A stretch of DNA of 64,000 nucleotides from Mantamonas sphyraenae (GCA_026936335.1 JAPMXV010000059.1:124001-188000); one strand, 5' to 3'; positions 33,474 to 44,784 are shown, counted from the first letter of the stretch. Numbers and translations: made by a program. The notes: generated by a model from the letters alone, not told the origin.

Positions 33474-35843
33474 CTAGAGGCCTTGCAGCAGCTCCTGCTT
33501 TCGCTTCTGCTCCTCTTCCTCGAGCACCTTTTCGCTCGCCACACGCTCTGCCTCTGCTTGCATGACCTTGGTCAGCCGTGTGAACACCTCCTCTGTGCTC
33601 TGGAATGTGGTGATTCTCTTCAGCGTTGCCTGTTCCTCCTTGGCATCCGAGGAAAACGCAACTCCCTTGCCCTTGCTACGGTGATGCTCCTCCTGCGCCT
33701 CTTGCTGCTTCTGCATCTCCTCCTCCACATCTTCACGTGTAACCACCACCAACTCTCCTTCCTCCCGTGCCCGTTGCTGCTCCTCCATCTCGTCGTCTGT
33801 CATCGCACGCAGGGTTCCGTCCAGGTTGGCCGTGATTCCCTTCAAATCCGAGCGTTCAAGCTTGACAAAGCAATCTCGCTCTGCTCGCGACAGATGATCT
33901 CGTGCAGACTTGTCAATTTGGATGTGGTTCATCTCTGCCGTGGCCTCGAGGCGAGCGGCAAGCACCACCGGGAATCCCCCCACCTTCCAGAAGCGACGTT
34001 GCGACCCATACACGCCACTGACCACCTCTCCGTACGCGATCCCGATGCGTGCACCCAACATTTCCGACTCTTCCGACGCAGTCTCTGCATCTTCCAGGTC
34101 GTCGTCCTCGTCGACGCTGGACGAGCTGCCCATGCGCGTGCGTGCAGCAGCAGCCTGCTCCGCGCTCAGCGACGACACCGATGTGTTGCGAGCCCAGTCG
34201 ATCATCTCCACGGCGGCATAGAGAGCACGTCTGCACGCGTGCCTGCCTGCGGAAAACGCAAGCACGCTGTCGCCTTCGTGATCCACCACGTCCAGCTTGT
34301 ACTTCTCGGCGATGCGATCCAGGGCACTGTACGTCACCTTGTGGTGACTGTGCAGCAACCCAAAGTTTTCTTTGTGCTTGGTCACCCAGCTGGTGTAGCC
34401 CTTCTGGTCCAGCAGCAACACGGCGCCTTTGAGCACCTCAGGGTCCTCCAGGCTGGCGTTGTCGGACCAGGCAAGACGACGCGGCAGAGTTGCATTCAGG
34501 ATGTTTTGCTTGGCTTCACGCTTGGTGACATACTTGGAGGCGTCGAGAAAGTTGGCACACAGCAGGTCGTCCTTGAGTGTCCACACCGTCACTTTGATGG
34601 GAAACAGTTCCGGTCCACGCGGTCCCATGCGCTTGCCCTTCAGCGACAGCTCTCGGTTGAGCACCCTCGACTCACGGTCGCGTGCCTTGTCACGTCGGAA
34701 GCGTCGCAGGAAGCGGTCGTGCATCTCGGCAATCTCGTCGGGCATCAACATCTTGATGTTGAATTTCTTCTCCACGCAGTAGTCGATGTTGATGCCAAAC
34801 ATCATGGCGATCTTGTCGTTGCCAGCCAGGATGGTGCCGTGGGAATCGGCCATGAGCTGGCCAACCACACTCTCCTTGAAGACCCGTCGGTACACGACCT
34901 CACCACGACGCGCCTCCGACACATCCTCCAGCGACTGTATGGTCATGACAAACACCTTTGCAGGCTCGGCGCCATCGGCCAGGCTGGTGTTGAACGCCAG
35001 CGGACGCAGAAACCACGAGATCTTGAACTCCTCCTCGCGGCCGTGTTGGTTCAGACGGACGGCTTTGGTGATCAAAGGAGTGTCTGTGTTGACCAATTGC
35101 GACGGTGGCAGTTCGCCCGTCTTTTGCCACCGCTTCATGAAGGATTTGATGTAGTTTCCATGGCCCTTGCGCATGCTGCGTGGCATGATGACCTCGATGT
35201 TTTGCCCACGCAGCCATGATCCCGTCATTCTGAACATTTTCTCAAACTGCTCATTCACCTGCATGATGCCCAGGTCGATGTGGTAGACAAGGACGGCATC
35301 TGACATGGTTTCCATCACAGTCTCGGCCAGCAGGCTGTTGATCTGCGCCTGCACCAACTCTGACCGCAGATCCTCGACGCTCTCCATTGCCTCGACACTC
35401 TGTTGGACCTCGCCGCTGTCCACATAGCGTCCAATCTTGCCCACAAGCTCCAGTTGGATGTTGACGCCGCTGTCATCGGGTTCGAACGAGCTGCTGTGGC
35501 TGTGGGGGTAAGATCCGTCCGTGGATACGGATCGGGGAGAAACGGCGCCGTCACGTTCCTCCTCGTCCGACTTGACCACATCCACCGTCTCCTCGCCACT
35601 TGAAGAGATGTCCATGCTCTTGTCCGACGAGTCGGATGCTTCGGCATCCGACTTGTCGACATTGTTGGACGCCGAGTCGGCGAGCGTCTTGGCTCCAGAG
35701 CCCGAAAACTCTCCGGTTCGCTTTTCCTTCTCTGGGGTCCGCAGTGCGGGAGCCAAGCTTGAGGATGCCGAGGACCGGAAAGACGAGCTGTACGTCGAAG
35801 AGGAATATGCAGAAGTGCGGTACCCGCCGGGGCTGAACGACAT
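33474..35843 (-). CDS. Twin-PAS class III nucleotidyl-cyclase-like protein
   Basis: Single exon, 789 aa from ATG 35843 (MSFSPGGYRTS); an in-frame ATG at 35891 would overlap the upstream gene's stop. The Ser-rich N-terminus is followed by PAS1 (SDAVLVYHIDLGIMQVNEQF ... RSMRKGHGNYI) and PAS2 (VGQLMADSHGTILAGNDKIA ... MPDEIAEMHDRFL), then a cyclase homology domain with metal Asp479 (LLLDQKGYT) and Asp525 (HEGDSVLAFS), and ARIGIAYGEVVSGVYG ... VVLAARLEA. The transition-state Asn usually in VNxAxR is Val here while the Arg is kept, so activity is doubtful. The C-terminal coiled coil is Glu/Gln-rich. Soluble; the PAS pair suggests a sensor. It lies 31 bp downstream of the GRAM gene's stop. Confidence 0.85.
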   Translation of the reverse strand: MSFSPGGYRTSAYSSSTYSSSFRSSASSSLAPALRTPEKEKRTGEFSGSGAKTLADSASNNVDKSDAEASDSSDKSMDISSSGEETVDVVKSDEEERDGAVSPRSVSTDGSYPHSHSSSFEPDDSGVNIQLELVGKIGRYVDSGEVQQSVEAMESVEDLRSELVQAQINSLLAETVMETMSDAVLVYHIDLGIMQVNEQFEKMFRMTGSWLRGQNIEVIMPRSMRKGHGNYIKSFMKRWQKTGELPPSQLVNTDTPLITKAVRLNQHGREEEFKISWFLRPLAFNTSLADGAEPAKVFVMTIQSLEDVSEARRGEVVYRRVFKESVVGQLMADSHGTILAGNDKIAMMFGINIDYCVEKKFNIKMLMPDEIAEMHDRFLRRFRRDKARDRESRVLNRELSLKGKRMGPRGPELFPIKVTVWTLKDDLLCANFLDASKYVTKREAKQNILNATLPRRLAWSDNASLEDPEVLKGAVLLLDQKGYTSWVTKHKENFGLLHSHHKVTYSALDRIAEKYKLDVVDHEGDSVLAFSAGRHACRRALYAAVEMIDWARNTSVSSLSAEQAAAARTRMGSSSSVDEDDDLEDAETASEESEMLGARIGIAYGEVVSGVYGSQRRFWKVGGFPVVLAARLEATAEMNHIQIDKSARDHLSRAERDCFVKLERSDLKGITANLDGTLRAMTDDEMEEQQRAREEGELVVVTREDVEEEMQKQQEAQEEHHRSKGKGVAFSSDAKEEQATLKRITTFQSTEEVFTRLTKVMQAEAERVASEKVLEEEEQKRKQELLQGL

Positions 35844-35874
35844 GCTGAAAAGGTTGGTTTGCTGTGTGCGAATT

Positions 35875-36049
35875 TCACTTCCCTTCTTCATCCCCCTTTG
35901 AATGCACTTTGATGTCCTCAAGCTCCACATCCTGCGATCCGTACACTCCTGTCTCTGCATTCTTGCTGTCCGAGTCTGTGGCAGACTCTGCGGTGGCCTG
36001 CTTGTCCTGAATGGCCGCGTCCTGATTGCCTTCTTCCGCATCATTGTCA

Positions 36050-36088
<39 letters not shown>

Positions 36089-36995
36089 TCCTGTTGCTGG
36101 GCGGCAGCGAGCACACGCTGGCTCAGCTCATCCTGTGTGCCCTTGCGCACGCACCAGAGGTACATGATCAAATTGAACACGCGTTCAAACAGCGCAAACT
36201 CGTGGAACATGTGCACGTTGCCGTCGTTGGTGAAAAGCTGCAGAACATCGCTGTAGCTCTGGCCCTTTTGCAGGTTCGGCACGTCTGTGGGAACGTAGAC
36301 GGCGACCCCGCCGGCCTTTTGTTTGATGGCGACGGCGAGGCGCACGTCGATGACGTCGTCAAAGCAGATGGACACCGGAATCAGTTCGGTTTGATTCTTT
36401 TCTGCGTCCTTGTAGTTGCACAGGAAGCAGAAGTAGCCCTTGGTGATGAACGCCACGCCCGTGTACAGCGACGTGCTGATGTTTGTGGCCAGCGCGTCTG
36501 CAAACAGCTTCTCGTCTGCGGGAAGGTCAAAGTGTTTGTTGAACTGCTGTTCCCTGTCGCCCAGCTTCAGGGCGCTCTTCTCAGCCATGCGGCTCGCCTT
36601 GGCGCTCGCTGCGTCCACTTTGTCCTGCGCCTTCTGCATTCCTCGATCCATCTTTTTGCCCAGATTGGAAAAGAACCCTCCTGTGGTGGATTGCCGGTGT
36701 GTGTATGAACGGCACGTGCGTCCGTGTTTCCTGTGAGTCGCGTGCGAGTGTTTCCTGCTCGCGGCCGCACACGTTTCCCACCGCCGCGCTTTTCCCATCG
36801 TCCCCTCGACCCGTCACACACCTTCGCTCTGCGGTGTTCCGCCCAAACGGGTTTCACGTCCCACACATGCCCATGCCCAGTCCGATCAGTGCAGTGTAGC
36901 ATGTCAGCCGGTGTCCCTGCGAGCGAATCAACTGGAAGCTTCCCGTGTCGTCCACCGTGACGACGCCTGCACTTCCTCTCTGACCCGCCCCTACC
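35875..36995 (-). CDS. GRAM-domain protein with ATG-only exon and 7-nt microexon
   Basis: Proposed exons on the minus strand: 36995-36993 (ATG), 36828-36822 (AGCGAAG), 36680-35875; 271 aa, starting MSEGGFFSNLGKKMDRGMQK. Intron 1 is GTAGGG...GGCTGACATG...CACCGCAG with no AG between. The large exon has an amphipathic helix (MQKAQDKVDAASAKASRMAE) then a GRAM domain (FNKHFDLPADEKLFADALAT, GVAFITKGYFCFLCNY, ISCFDDV-like strand, MFHEFALFERVFNLIMYLW). GRAM domains bind membrane lipids. The tail has Ser-Asn repeats and is acidic. The large exon is solid; the two small exons are inferred, and the alternative start is ATG 36651. Confidence 0.75.
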
Positions 36996-37109
36996 ATGTC
37001 TGCTTCAGTAGTTAATGTGTGTTGTGTGGATTCCAAGGTGGATGTGTGTTTGTGAGAGGTGCCTGAACAGGCTTTTGTTTGTTTGGCTGGTTGCCCGCGA
37101 GCAGACACA

Positions 37110-39341
37110 TCACGACTCCGCATCGGTTGCCGGTTGAATGCGCTGCAGTGACATCGGTATGTCTGCAACCCACGCCATCTTCTCTTCTGGGAATGTGAGG
37201 TAGTACTCCAGGGCGTGCTGGCAGCCATCGTCACCCCCGTTGCATCCACCATCCCCAGCTGTCGATGCGAGCATCACAAAGAGCACCAGCACAACAATAG
37301 GCATGTACATGCCCAACACCACGGAAGCACGCACGCAGTACACGGGCGTGTCCAGAAGAATTGAGAACAAAACCAACGCGGCCATCTGCTGTTGCGGAAC
37401 CTCCGCAGGCGCATCGTGGGAAAACGTCATCCACAGGAGAGTGAGACGAGCATACGCCACTCCTGCAATCGCCACGGCCACGTAGATGACCAAAAACACG
37501 ATTCCTGCACCCCAGTGCCCAGCCGCAAACCAGAACGCCGCGCTGGTTCCCAGCGCACCTTTGGCAATGTGAAACACATGGTAGGTGTGGTACACATGGA
37601 AAGTCGTCTGGTCTGGATGCATCACAGACCAGTTCGATCCCCGAAGCATCTCGATCCAATCCCAGACAGCGGTCACGGGAAGAACGCCACACAAACCCAG
37701 AGCCACGACGCTTTTCATGTTCACTGTCCCTCCATGGACACCGAATCGGGCATTGCACGTCTCGCTGTCCATGAATCCGATCAGCACGAGCACCACCAGC
37801 TTCACAACGACGAGGATCCCAGCAAATGCTCCAAAGCTTGCCACATCCACTCCGCTCCCCAGAGTGCCCAGCAGGACAAGCTCCACCACATCCAAACCAG
37901 CCACAATCCAATGCACCGGTCCTGTGGCTGTCTCTTTCTTCTCCCTGCCTCGTGCATCCAGGACAACCACGGTGCGTCCGTTTGTGTTTGTGTGCGTGCT
38001 CACGTCTGCCTCCTCCTTCCCTTGCACCTGAAGCACAACATGGGACACTCCTGAAACCAGGGGCAACTCTGGTGCAATAAAGCGCACGAATTGGATATGC
38101 ACGAGCAGCATGATGTTGCATGCCGGCCCAAGCATCATCAGCCACGCAAACTCAACCATCAGTTCGAATCCCCACACCACAGGCATGTCTGTCACCCAGA
38201 ACCCGATGACTGCATCCATGCACAGAAAGCCACCTACCGTGCCCACAATGTGCACAAGTGTGCCTGCCCACAACAGACGGGGCGACTGTAGCCCGCCTTC
38301 CACCACAGTGCCAGCGCTTGTGTACGCGCCCACAATGACCATACCCGTACTCAACATGCTGTTACGCACCCACATCGTCTGCTGAGGCCACTCAACACAC
38401 AGCCACGCAAAGAATATTGTCATCGCCGTGAAGATCGACCCCAAAGTGGGCAAATTGCGCAGCGGTGTCACGAGATTCGCAACAGGATACTTGCTACCCG
38501 TGCTTCCCGTGTTGCCCTGCTTCAAACCTTCCTGTTTCTTCTTTTCCTTCGCCTTGTTTCGCAGATGAAAGCCGAGTGTTGACAAGTACAAGGCGACCGA
38601 GAGCCCAACCAGCACGTACGAGTAGTTGAGATGCCTGGAACGTGGCAACAGCCGCTTGGACATGGCGCCGTACTGCAGCCAAAACGTACCGGCCTTGATC
38701 GACCTATCCTGCACATAGTCGCTGCGCGTGACATTCGGCATCACACTCCCGCAAGTGTTGTTTGCCGTGCCACTCACACGACGAAATGCCCATCCTTCGT
38801 TCGCCTCGTCATCCGAGCCTGAGTCCCTGTATGCAAACGTGGTGCAGTTGGCAGCAGTGCAATAGCGAGGGAGGCCGTTTTCCACAGGCAGGTCGGCACT
38901 CCATGTCAAGGGAGCCATACTGTACTGCTGGAAAATCCACACCCACACAGAAACATTGCCTGATGCAGGCGCGTTGCCTTTCTTGGAGACTGTGAGTTCA
39001 AACGGCCCGTCGACGCCCAAGGCGTCGTCAAGATTCTTCCCCGCGTGACAACACGGCCGACTTGTCGTCTGCGCGTCCAACTCCAACACACACAATGTTT
39101 GGCCAGCGGCAGACAGCGACGCCACCACCGTCATATTTGCGGGCGCATCCCGCAGCTCCAGCATCGGCAACACGACGAGGGACTGGCCGGGCAGCACAGA
39201 AACCGTTTTCGGCAACGACTGCGCTTGCCACGGAGCCAACGGGAGCACCCAGGGACGAGGTGTTGCCACCAAGCCAAAGAACACCGAAAATGCAATCACC
39301 ACTGCGAGCGGAAGCCCCCCCGAAAATTTGGACCACTGCAT
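37110..39341 (-). CDS. Polytopic membrane protein with glycosylated N-terminal ectodomain
   Basis: Single exon, 743 aa. MQWSKFSGGLPLAVVIAFSV reads as a signal peptide; an in-frame ATG at 39476 would put 45 residues before it and is not preferred. An ectodomain of ~250 residues has several N-x-S/T sites and Cys residues (RPCCHAG, RYCTAANCTT). At least eight hydrophobic segments follow (e.g. YVLVGLSVALYLSTLGFHL, LPTLGSIFTAMTIFFAWLCV, AGIVFLVIYVAVAIAGVAYA). A cytosolic loop is Lys/Glu-rich. Not recognised; could be a receptor or transporter. Confidence 0.75.
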   Translation of the reverse strand: MQWSKFSGGLPLAVVIAFSVFFGLVATPRPWVLPLAPWQAQSLPKTVSVLPGQSLVVLPMLELRDAPANMTVVASLSAAGQTLCVLELDAQTTSRPCCHAGKNLDDALGVDGPFELTVSKKGNAPASGNVSVWVWIFQQYSMAPLTWSADLPVENGLPRYCTAANCTTFAYRDSGSDDEANEGWAFRRVSGTANNTCGSVMPNVTRSDYVQDRSIKAGTFWLQYGAMSKRLLPRSRHLNYSYVLVGLSVALYLSTLGFHLRNKAKEKKKQEGLKQGNTGSTGSKYPVANLVTPLRNLPTLGSIFTAMTIFFAWLCVEWPQQTMWVRNSMLSTGMVIVGAYTSAGTVVEGGLQSPRLLWAGTLVHIVGTVGGFLCMDAVIGFWVTDMPVVWGFELMVEFAWLMMLGPACNIMLLVHIQFVRFIAPELPLVSGVSHVVLQVQGKEEADVSTHTNTNGRTVVVLDARGREKKETATGPVHWIVAGLDVVELVLLGTLGSGVDVASFGAFAGILVVVKLVVLVLIGFMDSETCNARFGVHGGTVNMKSVVALGLCGVLPVTAVWDWIEMLRGSNWSVMHPDQTTFHVYHTYHVFHIAKGALGTSAAFWFAAGHWGAGIVFLVIYVAVAIAGVAYARLTLLWMTFSHDAPAEVPQQQMAALVLFSILLDTPVYCVRASVVLGMYMPIVVLVLFVMLASTAGDGGCNGGDDGCQHALEYYLTFPEEKMAWVADIPMSLQRIQPATDAES

Positions 39342-39536
39342 CGATTCAGAAAAGGAAATTGCGTGTCGCGGTGAACGCAAACTCCAATCGCAAACGCCTC
39401 TTTGTCCCTGCCCACGCATCGGCAGCCAAAAGCACACGTCGTCATACTTCTCCGTTATTGTACCCACTGCCTGCATGGAGGAACACGATTGGTTTCCATT
39501 TCATCACGCACCTCCATGCCTGTTTCTTGGTCCATC

Positions 39537-40253
39537 TCACGCCTTGTTGCCGCCACCCACAGACACGGCAGAGGAATCACCGGCTGTCCTGCTGAGCGAA
39601 CCCTTGGCCTGACGCAAACGCAGGAGACGCACGCTGATGACAGAGAAAATGACCATAAAGGCTTCGAGCACGCGTGAAATCCACCGTGTGGTCAGCCATA
39701 CCTGCGGGTCTCGATCGATGCCCGTGATGGCCAGGACAGACACCAACACAATGGAGGTGGTGAGAAAGATGGTGTTGATCGCCGTCGTGCGCGTCAGCTG
39801 GATCAGCAACTTTCCCGTCGACGACCCAAAGTCGTACCGCAGCCCAGACTTTTTCGCATTCGTGTACACCGAGTAGCCCAACGCAGAGCCGTAGCGAACA
39901 AAGCCACACATGATCACAAACGCGTACAGGCCGATGCTGACAAACAACGCCAGCGTGACCCCGGCCGTCTCGTCCGGATCTTCCACCGTTCCCAGAAGCA
40001 CCGCAATCACGAGCTGACCCACCATCACCAGGAACGCTGCCAGTCCCATGAGATACTTTGTCACCATGCTGATTTCTCTCTTGACCCGCGTCGCCTTGCG
40101 CGACACACGGATCCAGGTCAGCAGTTGCGCGCCGTACATGTTGATGATGCACCCAAAGAAGAAGCTGAACAACACCTCCAGCAGCCAGCGGTCGATCAGC
40201 CCCTTGTTGCCCCACGAGTCTACCGGATCCAGAAAGTAAAACAGAAATCGCGC

Positions 40254-40284
<31 letters not shown>

Positions 40285-41017
40285 GACCGCGGGCCAAAGG
40301 GATTTTTTTGGGTGTCAGCCGTCACCGGACACTCACCCTCTTCTCCGGCAACCGCTTTTTGTGCGCGTACGCGGGCATGCACGCCACCGTGTCGCACACC
40401 CCACGCCTGGCCGTTACATCTGCGCACGTCTGCGCCCCAAACTTACTCAGGGTGGCAAAGAAACACGCCACGAGCGACACAAGGGGTGTCTTGTTGAATT
40501 GTTTGTAGTCCTGGAGAACCGTCCAGGCCACCAGTTCATACGTCGTCCAGACCCACAGCATCACAAAGATGCTTGCCGTCGTGTAGCTGTACACATCAAA
40601 TGCCTCGCCTGCCAAGTGTCCAGTGTCCCGCCGTCCTCTTGCCGTGTCAGCATCGCCCTGTGAAGACCTGTGATTGCTTCGCCTCTTTGCGCAAAGGCCA
40701 AAACGGCCTCCCGCCCGCTCATTTCGCAGCCCACCCGCGCGCCCTAGCGCTCTCTGCAACCCCATCTCCCACCCCTGTCACCTACCCAACACTTCGTGAT
40801 AGGTGATTTGGCAATTGGAGCCCGCAAAACCGTTCGATGTGCAGTCGCAGCCCGTAATATTGCCCGAGTTTCCTTCCACACAGGGCCCCTTCGAGTTGCA
40901 CTGGACCTTGCCGCACTCCTTCAACTCCTGTTGGCTCCGCGCGCCCTCCACGCCCGTTGCCACACAGCACAACCACAGGAGCAGCACTGTGGCCATGCCC
41001 ATCCACACAGCTCGCAT
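39537..41017 (-). CDS. EGF-like domain 7TM protein
   Basis: Three exons on the minus strand, 41017-40786, 40608-40447, 40252-39537; 369 aa. A signal peptide (MRAVWMGMATVLLLWLCCVA) is followed by one EGF-like module (CGKVQCNSKGPCVEGNSGNI ... CDCTSNGFAGSNC). Seven hydrophobic segments follow (ASIFVMLWVWTTYELVAWTV; LLEVLFSFFFGCIINMY; YLMGLAAFLVMVGQLVIAVL; TLALFVSIGLYAFVIMCGFV, etc.). A short Ser-rich tail ends it. The topology suits a receptor, but no known GPCR motif is seen. The second donor is GTAAGT inside the Ser codon of FFATL; the acceptor follows a (CA)n tract. Confidence 0.8.
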
Positions 41018-41124
41018 GGACGACGTGGTTATCGTTGTTTTTTTGTTTGTGTCTGCCCGCGCTCCCCAAACCCTAACCCACTCTCCCCCTCTGTCCTCCG
41101 CAGCGCAGCAGCACAACCCCTCGC

Positions 41125-41986
41125 TCACTCCTTGCTCATGTCGTCGTTGACGGTGCCAAAGTAGCGGTCTCCAAAGTTGCCTACGCCCGGCACAATAAAG
41201 TTGTCCTCGTTCAGGTCGTCATCCACCTGGCAGCACACAATGTGCATGTCTGGATGCTTCGACATGACCTGCTCCACCCCCTTGGGCGATGCAATCAGGG
41301 TCAGGAACAGGATGTGGTCCTCGGGCACGCCGTTCTCCACAAGCACATCCACCGCCTTGGCGCAGCTGTTGCCTGTGGCAAGCAGCGGGTCCAACAGAAG
41401 CACATGTCTGTCCTTGATGTCCGAAGGCAGACGCACATAGATCAGCTCCCGCTCGTTCGTCCCGGTCCCACGTGAAATCAGGATCTTGCCAATGCGAATC
41501 CCGAGACAACATGCGCGCACTGCACTCTCCATAGCCTCACCCGAGCGGATCAGCGCCACCGCACAGATGTTGGTGCTGAACTTCACTCCCGAGTACAAGC
41601 CTCCCGTGGGCGTTTCAACCTCCTCGTCCGAGTATGGAAGGTACGAGAGACCCTCTTCCACCAGCAGCCGGATCAGCCGGTCGCTGTAAAAGATAAAGTC
41701 CTGGTTCGACGTGTCCTTGTCCCGAATCGTCGTCATCAACGCCGTCACCTGTTTGCTCTCTCCCATCAGGTGAAAGTTCTCCCCAAACCTGTTGTCGCTG
41801 TTGTCGCCGCTGCTGCTGCTGCTTCCGCTTTCGCCGATCTCTTTTGCGTCCGTGGTGCTCTGTGCTCCACATATCGCCCCGCCCCACGCCATCGTGCGCA
41901 AAACCCAAACCCATCGTCATGTGTCAGCCTCTGTGTGTTCCTCCTCCAAACCGTCGCCTTGTCACTCCATTCCACCCTCTCACCAT
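41125..41986 (-). CDS. Uracil phosphoribosyltransferase-like protein
   Basis: Two exons on the minus strand, 41986-41984 (ATG only) and 41859-41125; 245 aa starting MSTTDAKEIGES. The intron is GTGAGA...GGCTGACACATG...GA GCACAG. The core has ALMTTIRDKDTSNQDFIFYS, RLIRLLVEEGLSYLP, RSGEAMESAVRACCLGIRIG, the PRPP-loop-like LLLDPLLATGNSCAKAV, and a C-terminal GVGNFGDRYFGT. The family converts uracil plus PRPP to UMP in pyrimidine salvage. The eukaryotic UPRT clade often lacks demonstrated activity. DPLLATG keeps the fold's PRPP signature, so function is open. Confidence 0.9.
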
Positions 41987-42101
41987 TGTCGCTCCAACAA
42001 ATTCTGCTGCCTGGAGCGGCGCGGCACAAAAACAAAACAACAAAATGTGCGCGCAACTCAATCCCGCCTGCATTGCTTCTCGCTTTTCCTCTCCCACATC
42101 A

Positions 42102-44581
42102 TCATCCATCGCTCGGGGCAACACGGTTGCTGCCACCGCCACAGCAGCCCTGGCTGCCACCCTCCTCCTTGCGCTTGCGAGAGCCGTCGACAAACTCGGC
42201 CAGGTCTTCGCTGCAGTACAGCTGCGACGTCTGGCGCTTCTCGTACATCTCCTGGTCGGCGCAGAAGAGGAGCAGCATGGTATCGATGGCCAGATCGTAG
42301 AGCAGCATAAACAGCATGGTGATGGCATACGCGACGAGAACCGTCACAAACCAGGGCACCAGCCAGAAGCGCAGGTCCTTCTGCTCGCGCAGCACCGCGG
42401 CCGAGATAAGCGCCACCAGACCCACAATCATGAGCTTGCCCAGTCCCAGCAGCAGCGGAGCCACCATGTTCACAGCGGCCACACGCAGGATGTTGGCCAC
42501 CAACAGGTGGAAGGCCTTGAAGGCAGCCTTGCAGAAGGCCTTGCCCTCTGTTGCCACGATGATGTATGCGTTCTTGTTGATGAACTTCATAAACTTCTCC
42601 AGGCACCAGAAGCAGCTCTTGAGGCAGCACAGGACAAACTGGATCACCTTGCCCCAGATCGGGTGCGAGTCCAAGCCCTTCTCCTTGATTTCGTGTTCCA
42701 CGTACTCCAGCGTGGCGCGGATGAACTGGATGATGGCAATGATGAGCGAGCCAAATGCAGCGGAACCCAGGTGGTACCTCCACGTGCGGTAGAACGCTGC
42801 GCGCACCTGGCCGTCCTCGAGCTCCTCCTTGTTGTACGTCCAGTACCACGCTGCGATCGCGCCACACACCGTCAGGTAGCCGATGGCAATCACAAAGTTG
42901 GTTGTCCACAGGAAACCGAAAAAGTGATAGATGATCATGTACTGCAGCGTGGTGTCAAACTCAAACTTGCCCGTGCTCGGGTTGTACTGCTTGGCCGATG
43001 CCAGGAACAGCGAGATCGTCACCCAGTACGCCAAAAAGATCAGGTAGATGCCAAACAGCACAAAGGGAAAGTACAGCATCTCCGGGATGTCACGCATGGC
43101 ACGCGACGCCTCCTTGACCAGCTCCACCGCAAGTGCAATGCGACGTCGCAGCCACACCACAAGGAAGAACAGCAGCACAGCAACGGCCGCAAAGCCGTAC
43201 GCCATGTACTGCACAATCTCTGCGTTCAGCTCCTTGCTCGAGTCGCCCTGCGCCTCTGCCGTCAGCGTCGTCGCCGTTGCGTTCAGGTACGCCGCAAACG
43301 CAGCCACCACAAGGATCACACCGATGATGGTGCCCCACGTGATGATGCCTGCAAACTGGCGCAGGAAGGCCAGGTAGGCAAAGGCAATCAGCACGGTGAT
43401 GAAGCACACCGCCAGGATCCACCACCACACGCTGTAGATGTCTCCAAACAGCGTGTATGCAAGCGGCTGGTCGTTGGCGTTCGCTCGTGTTGCCTCAACC
43501 GCTGCCGTCTCGTTGGCGCTCGTCGCTGCGCTCTTGTCCGGCAGACAACGGCGCAGATCTGTGTTTTTGGCGAGGTGGTGTCAGTGTCGTCCCCTGCCAA
43601 GGCATACCGTATCGCCCACCATCGATCCCACACACCAACCCTCGCTGCAGCTACAGAAGAAGCAGCAGCTGCTGCAAGGAAAGCCAGTTGTGGCGAGGGC
43701 GTGGCAAAAAAGGGAGGCGAGGGGCGAAAGAACCGTTGGGCGAAAACGCACAGCTGGTGGTTTGGTACGGACACAGGCACTCGCGCTTGACGTAGTTCAG
43801 GTACGTCGCGTTGCTGATGCTGTACTCGCAGATCATATCCGAGTACGCACATCCTGGCGTCACCTTGAATGAGTCGCTGTGTGAAGCGTGCGTGCAACCA
43901 GGCGAAAAAACGGGCGCCGATGTCAGCGAGCCGCAACTCAGCGGGCGCTCAAAAGGGAAAACGGCTGCCGCGCAGCGTTTGGCCGCACAGGGTCATTCTC
44001 GCATCCACCCACTGACCTAATCTGGCCTGACGATGGACACTTCTCCACACAGATCTGGAACTTGCGGTCCGTGGGGTTCGGGTAGTACAGGAAGGGTTTG
44101 GACACGAGGTTTGTGCCGTTGGAGCCCTGATACAGGGTGTTGTCGATGCCACACGTTTGCCTGTGCCACGTACCCAAGCACACACACACGCACACACACC
44201 GCAAGTGCAGCCGCGTACAAATCGTAACCAATGCACAGCCACAATGCATACAGTCGCACACGGGAAAACGGGAGAACACACACGCATAAACTACAGCGTC
44301 AGCACACCACCACCAACCCGGTTCTCACTTCCCTCTCTCAATCACCCAACCGCAACCTCCATGCCGCTTGAAAGAACGCAAACCCACCCAAACTGGTCCT
44401 CTGGATACACCATGCGCAGCGGGCTGCCCTTTGTCAGGCCCGTGATGCCCACGGCAAACATGCCACCCCAGAACAGGATAAAGAGCACGAGGCACCACAG
44501 GTCTGTGCATGACCTGTCCTTCTGCAGACCTGCCACATTCTCGTATTTGTCACCCTCAGGTGTGACTGCGGCGTTTCCCAT
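42102..44581 (-). CDS. Choline-transporter-like protein (SLC44/CTL family)
   Basis: Four exons on the minus strand, 44581-44388, 44160-44017, 43876-43752, 43558-42102; 639 aa. All three introns have CTGAC. The start MGNAAVTPEG could be myristoylated. DRSCTDLWCLVLFILFWGGM is the family's TM1 signature. An extracellular loop with paired Cys follows (GQTCGIDNTLYQG, QICVEKCPSS, RECLCPYQTT). The C-terminal half has FRTWRYHLGSAAFGS-like and the hallmark CCLKSCFWCLEKFMKFINKN-like block, then GKAFCKAAFKAFHLL. About ten TM segments. CTL proteins carry choline and related solutes across plasma or organelle membranes. Together with the ethanolamine/choline kinase this could feed phospholipid synthesis (inference). 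Confidence 0.93.
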
Positions 44582-44784
44582 TGAGTGGAGTGGCTCCTTT
44601 CGTTGACTTGTGGCGCGCATCCGAATCACATGTCCACATGAGAGCCATCACCATTGTCAAACGACTCCATGCCAATCCAACCGTGTCCTTCACTCCTTTG
44701 CACACTTGTCCAAACGCCTGAATCGCCGCTCTCAGCAACCAAATTTCGTGCCTTTTCGCGCCACACCCACCCACCGGAGCTCCC

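Noticed and set aside
33156-35219. 687-codon plus-strand open frame
   Set aside because: Antisense to the PAS-cyclase gene and the upstream SANT/U-box exon; no recognisable motif.
36854-37252. Minus-strand frame encoding GVVTVDDTGSFQLIRSQG, considered as a GRAM first exon
   Set aside because: Most of it lies in what reads as intron 1 of the GRAM gene (GTAGGG ... CTGACATG ... CACCGCAG); no donor gives the phase 1 needed by the GRAM exon.
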